Assembly (NCBI GenBank): GCA_964509765.1
Contig: CAZDYI010000136.1
Span: forward strand, 1 to 54,799
Direction: 5' to 3'
From: CAZDYI01 sp964509765
Lineage (GTDB): Bacteria > Pseudomonadota > Gammaproteobacteria > Tethybacterales > Tethybacteraceae
Length of the DNA: 54,799 nucleotides
This document shows positions 34,890 to 41,976 of this stretch, in pieces. The position numbers and the translations under genes were made by a program. The stretch's first letter is position 1. The number at the start of each line of letters is the position of its first letter. The notes under the pieces were generated by a model. The model was not told the origin of the DNA, did not search any database, and was given only the letters and a program-made list of their open reading frames with translations.

Positions 34890-35342
34890 CTAGTTTTGCC
34901 CTTTCTTGTTGACCAGGGCCTTGGTGAAGTCATCGACGTGGAAATCAACCCGGGCAAACCAGATCACTGCCTGGAAGAATGCAGAAAGCCAGACGAGAAG
35001 CTTGATTTTCTCCTCGCCGATGGTTAACGACAGAGACAGAACAGACACAGCCAAGAGAATGAGAGCCGCAGCGGTTGCAGACTTGAATGCGTGCATGCCC
35101 CTGCTGTACTTTTCCCCGATCCCGCCGGGATCGCGCATCACCGAAGAGTCCCGCTCCGTGCGGAACACGGAGCGGTTCTGCGAGTTGAAGCCAGCGAGCA
35201 CAACCCCGATCGTCGCTCCGACTGCATAGAGCGAGCCGTCGCCGACCGCTAGGCTGTTCCAGCCGAAGACCCACAGGACAACTCCTGGGGCCATGGAAAT
35301 CAGGGCGACAAACGCCCACAGCTGAAGCATGGTCAGCCTCAT
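34890..35342 (-). CDS. small membrane protein C, unknown function
   Basis: A 150-residue protein and first of the three-gene minus-strand group. Two helix pairs are seen: near 7-27 and 34-52, then 89-108 and 112-130, separated by NSQNRSVFRTERDSSVMRDPG and GEKYSRGMHAFKSA. It is not clearly similar to A and B except in layout. The C-terminus is polar (FHVDDFTKALVNKKGQN). The ATG at 35342 has GAAGGGA about 10 nt upstream. No family is recognised. Confidence 0.65.
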   Translation of the reverse strand: MRLTMLQLWAFVALISMAPGVVLWVFGWNSLAVGDGSLYAVGATIGVVLAGFNSQNRSVFRTERDSSVMRDPGGIGEKYSRGMHAFKSATAAALILLAVSVLSLSLTIGEEKIKLLVWLSAFFQAVIWFARVDFHVDDFTKALVNKKGQN

Positions 35343-35692
35343 GCAGCGCCGTCCCTTCTTCCTGGGGAATGCTTGGCCGCGCCAGGAGTAACTCCTGCCG
35401 GCAGCCCTTGGAGGCATGTGCGGAACCTGGCCCCGTTCGAGGCCGAGAGAATTGATGGCAACACTGGGTAAATTTCTGCTATTGTTTCATTGTTTTTCCT
35501 TCCCATTTCAATCATACCACACTTCGTGACTAAGGGAAATATCGGCGTGCAGGATAAGGTGAGCGCAAAGTAAAGAACCGCCTAGCGCTCAAGCGTGATG
35601 CCCGCTCAGCCGGCACCGGCTGAATCCCTAGGACGCCTGTTCGGGAAAAGTAAGCCGGCAGCGCGGGCCGACGGGAGATAATCCCCGGGGGC
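35343..35692. other. intergenic region between membrane trio and methyltransferase
   Basis: About 350 nt between divergent genes. It includes a small GGAGTAACTCC palindrome (35382-35392), a pyrimidine-rich stretch TTTCATTGTTTTTCCTTCCCATTTC around 35485-35510, and the methyltransferase -10. No coding sequence, RNA gene or mobile-element end was recognised. Confidence 0.4.
35677..35682 (+). promoter_or_regulatory. -10 element of the methyltransferase, 10 nt from ATG
   Basis: GATAAT followed by CCCCGGGGGC and ATG at 35693. The GC palindrome between -10 and ATG leaves no Shine-Dalgarno, so the mRNA would be leaderless or nearly so. Confidence 0.5.
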
Positions 35693-36781
35693 ATGAGCAA
35701 GGAAGAGATGCGCAAGGTCAAGGCCGCGGCCAACAGCTGGGTCTCCGCGAACATGGGCAGAGCCGCGCGCCGGCTGTCATGCAAGGTGGTCGGACTCGGC
35801 CCGGACAACGGCCTGTGGGAGGTCGTCCTGGTTTACGTCCCAAGCGGCGAGCGGGTGGGCACCTTGACGCTCGGCCGCGACCTCGAGGTCAGGACCCACA
35901 CAGGAAAGCTCGAGATCGAGCGCCGGCTGTCGGAGATCAAGGCGGCCGACAGCAGTCGCGCAGGGCTCAAGTCGGCCGTCGGCGGGCTCGTCTTCGGCGA
36001 CGGCGTCGAGGGCTCAGGCAGCCTGGACGACGGCTCGGTGGACCTGCTGCTTACCGATCCCCCGTACGGGATCAGCGCCCCGTACGCGAGCGAGAGCCAG
36101 ATCCCGAGGCGGCTGCGCCGCGACGGCAGCGACTTCACCATGCCCCGGGGCGACTTCGGCAAGTGGGACCACGGATTCGACCCGCGCGCCTGGACCGGCG
36201 CTGTCCTGCCTAAGGTCCGCGGCTGGGCCGCGGTCTTCTGCGCGCAGGAGCAGATCGGGACCTACACCGGTATCTTCCGGGAGCACGGCTTCGTGGCCGT
36301 GGGGTCATTCGTCTGGCACAAGACGAACCCGGTCCCGTTCAACGCGCGGCGCAAGCCGGTCAACGCCTGGGAGCCTGTGGTGACCGGAAAGAGGCCCGGG
36401 ACCAAGTTCAACGGGCACGCGGTCCACAACGTCCACACCTGCAGGTCGCCCTCGCCGGCGGAGAGGGTCCACCCGACGCAAAAGCCCCTCGAGCTGATCG
36501 AGATGATGGTCGAGCTGTTCAGCGACGAGGGCGACCTGGTCCTAGACCCGTTCGCGGGCGGCGGGACGACCGTGGTCGCAGCGCTCAGGAAGGGCCGCAG
36601 GCCGCTCGCGTTCGAGAGCGACGCGGGCCACTACAACCGCGCTGTCGACCGGATCTGGGCGGACGAGGGGTTCAACCCGCTGCGGTGGGCGGTCGCCTCG
36701 CTGCGCAACCCCGTCCCGGGCGGGCACGAACTGATGCCGGACCTGGCCGCCTTGCATGTTGACGCGCGCATGCCGGCCTAG
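35693..36781 (+). CDS. solitary DNA methyltransferase, beta-class N6-adenine/N4-cytosine type
   Basis: A 362-residue SAM-dependent DNA methyltransferase. Motif IV LLTDPPYGIS lies near 118-127, before the SAM-binding LDPFAGGGTT near 284-293, with HPTQKPLELIEMM between them; this order marks the beta class, like CcrM and many orphan enzymes. KWDHGFD follows motif IV. Residues 1-100 form an extra N-terminal domain (VSANMGRAARRLSCKVVG, LTLGRDLEVRTHTGKLEI) not recognised as a standard recognition domain. No restriction gene is adjacent. The DPPY tetrad favours adenine N6, but target and recognition sequence are unknown. Confidence 0.88.
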   Translation: MSKEEMRKVKAAANSWVSANMGRAARRLSCKVVGLGPDNGLWEVVLVYVPSGERVGTLTLGRDLEVRTHTGKLEIERRLSEIKAADSSRAGLKSAVGGLVFGDGVEGSGSLDDGSVDLLLTDPPYGISAPYASESQIPRRLRRDGSDFTMPRGDFGKWDHGFDPRAWTGAVLPKVRGWAAVFCAQEQIGTYTGIFREHGFVAVGSFVWHKTNPVPFNARRKPVNAWEPVVTGKRPGTKFNGHAVHNVHTCRSPSPAERVHPTQKPLELIEMMVELFSDEGDLVLDPFAGGGTTVVAALRKGRRPLAFESDAGHYNRAVDRIWADEGFNPLRWAVASLRNPVPGGHELMPDLAALHVDARMPA

Positions 36782-36802
36782 CCGGCGGGAGTCCGCGCAG
36801 CC

Positions 36803-38071
36803 TTAGCTGCCCGCGGACAGAAACTCTACGACCCGGTCGAGCGCCTCCATGTGCGCGAGGTGGCCGACTCCGGATAGGAAGTGCGCCGGTACGTTCATCG
36901 GCAGGTTGGCGGCGTCCTGCCACGGGACGACCTTGTCCTCGAGAGCGAACAGCGCGCGCGCCGGAATCTCCAGGCTAGACAGCGCGTCCGAGATGTCGTG
37001 TGCCTGGCCGCCCCACGGGAATGCCGCGCGGGCGATCCGCTCGAGCTGCCTCGCGTTTGCGGACATCTCCGCGATGCTCCTGTCGATCGCCTTCTTGCCG
37101 AGGCTGACCCCGTGCTCGGACAGGCGCTCGTCGAGCAGGGCGCCGTCGGCCTCCCTCGCTGCTGCGAGCATGCCCTCGACGAAGGCCGCGTTGGAAGTCC
37201 TGCCGAGGCCCGCGGGACAGATCAGCAGCAGCTCGACGCATTCGCCGTGGCTTGACGCGATCTCGGTTGCGACGATCGCGCCGAAGGAAAGGCCTGCGAC
37301 CCTGATCGGCCCTCCGTGCGAGTCGCGGACGGTAGCGAGCACCTCCTGCGCGATCTCCGCCGCGCCGGTCAGCGCGGACCTGCTCTTACCGTGTCCCGGC
37401 AGGTCCACCGCGTAGACGCTCCTGCCTGAGGCGTTCAGGGCCGCGGCGACCCCTCCCCAGGCCGCGGCGTTGCCGAACAGGCCGTGGATCAACAGCAGGG
37501 GAACGTCGTCCGCGGGCCCGTCGCCCGGCCAGTGGTAGAGGGCGATGCCTGAATCCCCGCGGCCCTTGCGTCCCGCACCTGCCTTGCCTCCTGCCGCGGC
37601 ACGTTCGACGTCCGCGGCCGTCATCCGGCCGCGCCTGCCGGTCGGACTTACGCCGGCCAGGTCGACCCCGAGCTCGCGCGCGACCCGCCTTGCGTTCGGC
37701 GACGCTGGTATGCCCCGGTCCTCCTTCCGGCGCGGCGGCGCCTTGGCCGGCTTTGTCGCGGCCGGCTTTTTCTTCCTTGCCGGCTTCTTCGCGGCCTTTA
37801 CCTTCGCGCCCCCGGCAGCGCCGGACCCGACGACGCGCGCGATAAGTCCGCCGACTGCAACCTTGCTGCCGGGGCCGGCGACGATCTCGGCGAGCTCGCC
37901 GTCTGCGAGCGCCGGGAGCTCGACGATGGTCTTGTCGGTCTCGACCTCGGCGAGTATGTTGCCGCGGCTGTAGCTCTCGCCGGGCTTGACGAGCCAGGCG
38001 ACGATCGTCCCCTCGTCCATCGTCTCGCCGAGGCGAGGCATCGTCAGATCGCCGGTCCCGTCTTTCGCCAT
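36803..38071 (-). CDS. acoC: acetoin-dehydrogenase-type E2: lipoyl domain with alpha/beta hydrolase
   Basis: A 422-residue protein resembling AcoC of acetoin-cleaving systems. The lipoyl domain covers about 8-82 with VETDKT and lipoyl Lys47. An Ala/Lys-rich linker leads to an E3-binding-like segment, ASPNARRVARELGVDLAGVSPTGRRGRM, near 120-150. An alpha/beta-hydrolase domain follows: HGLFGNAAAWG, nucleophile elbow AGLSFGAIV near 259-267, ALEDKVVPW and GVGHLAHME for the acid and base. There is no 2-oxoacid acyltransferase domain. The ATG at 38071 begins the conserved part but has no Shine-Dalgarno; TAGAAT lies 17 nt upstream. The E1 genes are 5 kb away, and no E3 is seen. Confidence 0.86.
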   Translation of the reverse strand: MAKDGTGDLTMPRLGETMDEGTIVAWLVKPGESYSRGNILAEVETDKTIVELPALADGELAEIVAGPGSKVAVGGLIARVVGSGAAGGAKVKAAKKPARKKKPAATKPAKAPPRRKEDRGIPASPNARRVARELGVDLAGVSPTGRRGRMTAADVERAAAGGKAGAGRKGRGDSGIALYHWPGDGPADDVPLLLIHGLFGNAAAWGGVAAALNASGRSVYAVDLPGHGKSRSALTGAAEIAQEVLATVRDSHGGPIRVAGLSFGAIVATEIASSHGECVELLLICPAGLGRTSNAAFVEGMLAAAREADGALLDERLSEHGVSLGKKAIDRSIAEMSANARQLERIARAAFPWGGQAHDISDALSSLEIPARALFALEDKVVPWQDAANLPMNVPAHFLSGVGHLAHMEALDRVVEFLSAGS

Positions 38072-38160
38072 CGAAGCAGCCGGCTGAAATTCTAGTTTCC
38101 GCGCCTTGCGGCGGGGCTGGAAGTCCGGCATTGGAGAATCACCGCCGTGGGCGCTGCAGC

Positions 38161-39030
38161 ATGACGGTCATCGTGTCGGGACTCGCCGAGGTCAAGGACG
38201 GCTTCGACGCGTTCGTATTCGACCAGTGGGGCGTGATGCACCAGGGCACGTCCGCCTATCCCGGCGTCGCCGACGCGATGCGCGCCCTCAAGTCCGAGGG
38301 CAAGAAGGTCGCGGTGCTCTCGAACTCGGGCCGGCGCACCTCGCACAGCGAGGCGAGGCTAGGCGCGATGGGATTCGGGACGGACTGCTACGACGAGATC
38401 CTGACCTCGGGCGAGACGGTGTGGCAGTCGCTCGCGGACGGCTCCCTCGTGCCGCCCGCGGGCGGATTCCACGTCATGACCCAGGACGACTCGGTGACGC
38501 GGGACTTCACCGAAGGGCTGGACGGCTCGCTGCTGTCGCCGAGCTTCGACTCCGCCGGCGGCGTGGTCCTGCTCGCGCTGCCGGACGGCTCCTCGCAGGA
38601 CAGCCACACCGAGCTCGCGGAGAGGATGGCGGAGCGGAGGATGCCGCTTGTCTGCGGAAACCCGGACATGCACGCGCCGGCGGAAAGCGGCCTGCACGCG
38701 ACGCCCGGGTTCGTCGCGGAGATCTACGAGGGGCTCGGGGGCGAGGTCAGCTACTGCGGCAAGCCGCACCCGCTGGTCTTCGAGCGGGTCCTCGGGATGA
38801 TCGGCGGGCCTGAGCCGGCGCGCACGCTGATGGTCGGCGACAACATCGCAACCGACGTCGCCGGAGCCCACGCGCAGGGGCTGTCGACGATGCTGGTCTC
38901 GTCGCTGATCCACGCAGCGGAGCTGGAGCGCTACGGCGTGCTCGCCGGCGTCGGGCGCATCGCAGAGGAGCGCGGCACGAGGCCGCCGGACTTCTTCTCG
39001 ACCGCCGCTGTGCTCGGGCCCGCCGGCTGA
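38161..39030 (+). CDS. HAD-IIA family hydrolase (NagD-like)
   Basis: A 289-residue haloacid-dehalogenase hydrolase of subclass IIA, closest in pattern to the proteobacterial group with FDxWGVxHxG rather than DxDGT. Motif I is FDQWGVMHQGTSAYPG near 20-35, motif II LSNSGRRTSHSE, then CGNPDM, the lysine YCGKPHPLVFERVL and motif III MVGDNIATDVAGA. Gln replaces the acid/base Asp of DxD, as is known for some members of this group, so activity may differ. It diverges from acoC and ends 4 nt from the convergent dehydrogenase stop. The substrate is unknown. Confidence 0.85.
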   Translation: MTVIVSGLAEVKDGFDAFVFDQWGVMHQGTSAYPGVADAMRALKSEGKKVAVLSNSGRRTSHSEARLGAMGFGTDCYDEILTSGETVWQSLADGSLVPPAGGFHVMTQDDSVTRDFTEGLDGSLLSPSFDSAGGVVLLALPDGSSQDSHTELAERMAERRMPLVCGNPDMHAPAESGLHATPGFVAEIYEGLGGEVSYCGKPHPLVFERVLGMIGGPEPARTLMVGDNIATDVAGAHAQGLSTMLVSSLIHAAELERYGVLAGVGRIAEERGTRPPDFFSTAAVLGPAG

Positions 39031-39034
39031 GCCC

Positions 39035-40042
39035 CTAGCCGGGGATCTCCACCATCGCGCCGGACTCCACCGAGCGGTAGGCCGCCTCGGCGAGCTCGAG
39101 CGAGCGCAGCCCGTCGCGGAAGGTCGTCGGCGTGTCGCCGCCCGAGCGGACCGCGGCGACGAACTCCCGCAGCTGCTGCTCGTAGGCCTCCATGTAGCGC
39201 TCGATGAAGAAGTGCAGGACCGGCTCGCGCGCCTCGGTGCGCTCCTTCGTGTAGCGCTCGAGCTCGTGGGGGCGGCGGTTGCCCGAGATCAGCATGCCCT
39301 TCGAGCCGTGCAGCTCGATGCGCTGGTCGTAGCCGTAAACCGCCGAGCGCGTGTTGTTGATGTAGGCGAGCCTGCCGCTCGCTGCGCGCAGGATGATCAT
39401 CGACGAGTCGTGGTCGTTTATCTCCTCGAGCATCTTCACGTCGTGCACCCTGCCGACCACGGCGAAGACCTCGGTCGGCTCCTCGCCGAGGAAGAACCGC
39501 GACAGGTCGAAGTCGTGGATGGTCATGTCGCGCAGCAGCCCGCCTGTTCCCTCGTAGAGCTCGCGCGGGGGGTGGGACGGGTCCCGGGCGGTGATGATCA
39601 CGTGGTGCAGCTCGCCGATCTCGCCGCCTGTCATCGCGCGGTGCGCCGCGGCGTGGCCGGGGTCGAAGCGCCGGTTGAAGCCGATCTGGACCGGGACCGG
39701 GTGCTTCTCGAGGAACTCGCCGCACCTGCGGACCCGGTCGACGTCGAGGTCGATGGGCTTCTCGCACAGCACGGGCTTGCCGGCCTTGGCGCACATCTCG
39801 ATGTGGTCCGAGTGCTTGGAGGTGATCGAAGCGACAAGCACCGCGTCGACGCCGTCAGCGTTGACGGCCTCCTCGTCCGAGCCCATGACCTTTGCGCCGA
39901 GCGGTTCGGCGACCTCGCGCGCGACGTTCTCGACGGCGTCGTAGACGCAAACGAGGTTGGTCTCCTCGAGCCTGTTGAGGATGCCGGCGTGCATCCTGCC
40001 GATGCGGCCGCAGCCGAGCAGGGCGAAGTTGAGTCTTTCCAT
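39035..40042 (-). CDS. Gfo/Idh/MocA oxidoreductase, inositol 2-dehydrogenase-like, copy 1
   Basis: A 335-residue NAD(P)-dependent dehydrogenase with the pattern of myo-inositol 2-dehydrogenase (IolG). The Rossmann motif ALLGCGRIGRMHAG is near 7-20, the EKP catalytic lysine motif in KPVLCEKPIDLD near 93-104, QIGFNRRFDPGH near 124-135, and DMTIHDFDLSRFFLG with the catalytic Asp/His near 170-184. GAGGAG precedes the ATG at 40042. A clear paralogue lies 2 kb upstream, with two unrelated plus-strand genes between. Inositol is the likely but unproven substrate class; no other iol genes are seen. Confidence 0.88.
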   Translation of the reverse strand: MERLNFALLGCGRIGRMHAGILNRLEETNLVCVYDAVENVAREVAEPLGAKVMGSDEEAVNADGVDAVLVASITSKHSDHIEMCAKAGKPVLCEKPIDLDVDRVRRCGEFLEKHPVPVQIGFNRRFDPGHAAAHRAMTGGEIGELHHVIITARDPSHPPRELYEGTGGLLRDMTIHDFDLSRFFLGEEPTEVFAVVGRVHDVKMLEEINDHDSSMIILRAASGRLAYINNTRSAVYGYDQRIELHGSKGMLISGNRRPHELERYTKERTEAREPVLHFFIERYMEAYEQQLREFVAAVRSGGDTPTTFRDGLRSLELAEAAYRSVESGAMVEIPG

Positions 40043-40272
40043 GGCGGTCTCCTCAGCGAGCGTCGCGAACTGCGTTTCGCGCAAGGCGGCTCGCAGCCGT
40101 TCTCTCGACGCAGGCAACAGCGAAGTTGCGCATGCGATTTTATTCAGCAGGGGACGAGGCGCCTTCGGCCGGAGCCGCTTGACGGAGCGTTTCGCCGCAA
40201 ACCGGCTTGCATCGCACTGTCCGGCATGCCGTCCGCGACGGGGATTGCGGATAACATGCCACTGACGCAACC

Positions 40273-41160
40273 ATGTCGCTGTTGGCAGCCGCAGGACCGA
40301 ACCGCCCCGTCTCGCCCCATCTCGAGATGGGCGCGTACGAAACCCTTTGGCTTCGGAAGGGCGTGACGTTCAGGTCGCTGCGCGACCTGTTCGCCAGCGA
40401 GCCGGGCAGCCGTCCGTCGGACTTCGTCGACTCCGAGGATGAGGCGCAGGAGTGCGCGGACCGCGTGACCCGCAGCTTCGAGGACGCCGGAATCGAGCGG
40501 TTCGGTGTGCGCCTTCCCGGCGACTCGGAGTATCCTGCTCGGCTCCGGGACGAGGACTACCCGGCCGAGCTCCTGTACTTCCAGGGATGGTGGAACCTTG
40601 TGGAGACGCGCACTGTCTCCGTGATCGGCTCTAGGAAAGCCAGCAGGGAAGGGCTCGCGCGCACGAAGAGCGTGGTGAGGAATCTCGTCGGCGACGACTT
40701 CACCGTCGTGTCCGGGCTTGCGGCCGGCATCGACCGGATGGCGCACGAGACGGCCCTGAAGGAAGGCGGCAGGACCATCGCGGTGATCGGCACGCCGCTG
40801 TCGCATTTCTACCCGAAGGAGAACGTCGGGCTGCAGCGAGAGATCGCCGAGAGGTTCCTGGTGATAAGCCAGGTGCCGCTGATGCGCTATGAATCCCAGG
40901 ACTACAGGAAGAACAGGATGTTCTTCCCGAAGCGCAACGAAACCATGTCGGCCCTGACCGAAGCGACCGTGATCGTCGAGGCGGGCGACGGGTCCGGAAC
41001 GCTGATACAGGCGCGCGCCGCGCTGAAGCAGGGAAGGAAGCTGTTCGTGCTGGAAAACTGCTTTCAGAACCCGGACCTGTCGTGGCCGGCTGAATACGAG
41101 AAGAACGGCGCCATAAGGGTGAGGGACTACGAAGAGCTCAAGGGGCATCTTGCCTCCTGA
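40273..41160 (+). CDS. DprA/Smf-like Rossmann-fold protein
   Basis: A 295-residue protein with the central SLOG/Rossmann domain of DprA, the RecA loader in transformation. It contains VIGSRKASREGLA near 117-129, VSGLAAGIDRMAHETALKEGG near 146-166, IGTPLSHFYPKEN, FPKRNETMSALTEATVIVEAG near 217-237 and GSGTLIQARAALKQGRKLFVLE. The N-terminal SAM-like part is short and the usual C-terminal winged helix is missing, so it is likely a side branch rather than the housekeeping DprA. Such variants occur in accessory regions. It sits next to a cysteine-rich gene between two paralogous dehydrogenases. Confidence 0.85.
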   Translation: MSLLAAAGPNRPVSPHLEMGAYETLWLRKGVTFRSLRDLFASEPGSRPSDFVDSEDEAQECADRVTRSFEDAGIERFGVRLPGDSEYPARLRDEDYPAELLYFQGWWNLVETRTVSVIGSRKASREGLARTKSVVRNLVGDDFTVVSGLAAGIDRMAHETALKEGGRTIAVIGTPLSHFYPKENVGLQREIAERFLVISQVPLMRYESQDYRKNRMFFPKRNETMSALTEATVIVEAGDGSGTLIQARAALKQGRKLFVLENCFQNPDLSWPAEYEKNGAIRVRDYEELKGHLAS

Positions 41161-41223
41161 CCAGGCAGGGCTCCGGGAGGCGAACGTCAGCGACGCGACA
41201 GCGAACGGTCCGAGGGCCTGCTT

Positions 41224-41232
41224 TGATAGAAT
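41224..41232 (+). promoter_or_regulatory. extended -10 before the leader ORF
   Basis: TGATAGAAT: an extended -10 (TG, one base, TAGAAT at 41227-41232). Nine nucleotides later an ATG opens the 32-codon leader ORF. No clear -35, which an extended -10 can tolerate. Confidence 0.55.
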
Positions 41233-41241
41233 TACGGGAAT

Positions 41242-41340
41242 ATGGCTAGCCGCATGAAAGACCGCGGGCAGGAACGCACGGACTCTTCCCTCCCCCTCGG
41301 GGTGGGGATCGGCGCATTAAAGTTACAGGAGGGCTTCTGA
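41242..41340 (+). CDS. 32-residue leader ORF upstream of the 16-cysteine gene
   Basis: ATG at 41242 to TGA at 41338-41340 encodes 32 residues (MASRMKDRGQERTD, then SSLPLGVGIG and ALKLQEGF). The stop is 2 nt before the ATG of the cysteine-rich gene. The last codons contain AGGAGGG, the Shine-Dalgarno of that gene, so translating the leader could control it. A -10 lies 9 nt upstream of the leader ATG and there is no Shine-Dalgarno, predicting a leaderless leader peptide. A hairpin-forming stretch lies inside at 41287-41308. The peptide itself may have no function. Confidence 0.5.
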   Translation: MASRMKDRGQERTDSSLPLGVGIGALKLQEGF

Positions 41341-41342
41341 CC

Positions 41343-41924
41343 ATGCCCAGGCAAAGAAAGGGAAGGAGCGTCAGCGACGCACCGCAGAACAGCACGCAGA
41401 AGTACTACCGCCAAAGGCGCAAGCAGGGCAAGTGCGGGCGCTACGGATGCGGGGAGCAGGCCGTCCCCGGCAAGTCGATGTGCGAGGGCTGCCTCGAGAG
41501 GATGCGCGAAAGCGCGAAGAGCCGCTACCGGGCAAGGAAGGCATCGGGCATCTGCCACGAGTGCCTCAAGCCGCTGCCCAGCTCGCACGAGCACGTCAAG
41601 TGCAGGGAGTGCCACGTCAGGATGCTCGCCGGCCTCAAGCTCATAAAGAAGAACCGCGTCGACGACAACAGGTGCATGCTTTGCGGAAAGACGCGCACAA
41701 GGACGGACATTAGGGCCAGCAAGAACCTGTGCGTCAGTTGCCTGGAGGCCTCGAGGAACCGCGCGAACAGCCGGCTTGCCAAGCGCAGGGCCGAAGGCAG
41801 GTGCACCGCATGCGGACTCAAGCTCGCCAAGCGCGAGCGGCACAAGATGTGCGCCCTGTGCCGTGAAAGGTCCCGGGACAGGCAAAGGGACCAGGCTGCA
41901 AAGAAGAAGAGGGGACTGCAGTAG
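41343..41924 (+). CDS. basic protein with four zinc-ribbon-like cysteine modules
   Basis: A 193-residue, very basic protein with no recognised family. It has 16 cysteines in four modules, each made of two knuckles: C31/C36 with C47/C50, C71/C74 with C87/C90, C111/C114 with C130/C133, and C154/C157 with C170/C173. Knuckles within a module are 10-16 residues apart. Modules are joined by Arg/Lys-rich helices (ESAKSRYRARKASG, RNRANSRLAKRRAEG). The pattern predicts four structural zinc sites and nucleic-acid binding. AGGAGGG precedes the ATG at the end of the leader ORF. It follows the DprA-like gene by 180 nt on the same strand. Confidence 0.8.
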   Translation: MPRQRKGRSVSDAPQNSTQKYYRQRRKQGKCGRYGCGEQAVPGKSMCEGCLERMRESAKSRYRARKASGICHECLKPLPSSHEHVKCRECHVRMLAGLKLIKKNRVDDNRCMLCGKTRTRTDIRASKNLCVSCLEASRNRANSRLAKRRAEGRCTACGLKLAKRERHKMCALCRERSRDRQRDQAAKKKRGLQ

Positions 41925-41976
41925 CGCCCGTCCGCACGGATGTTTCAGTTTTCTCGCGCCGGCGCGGCGGAAGCGG

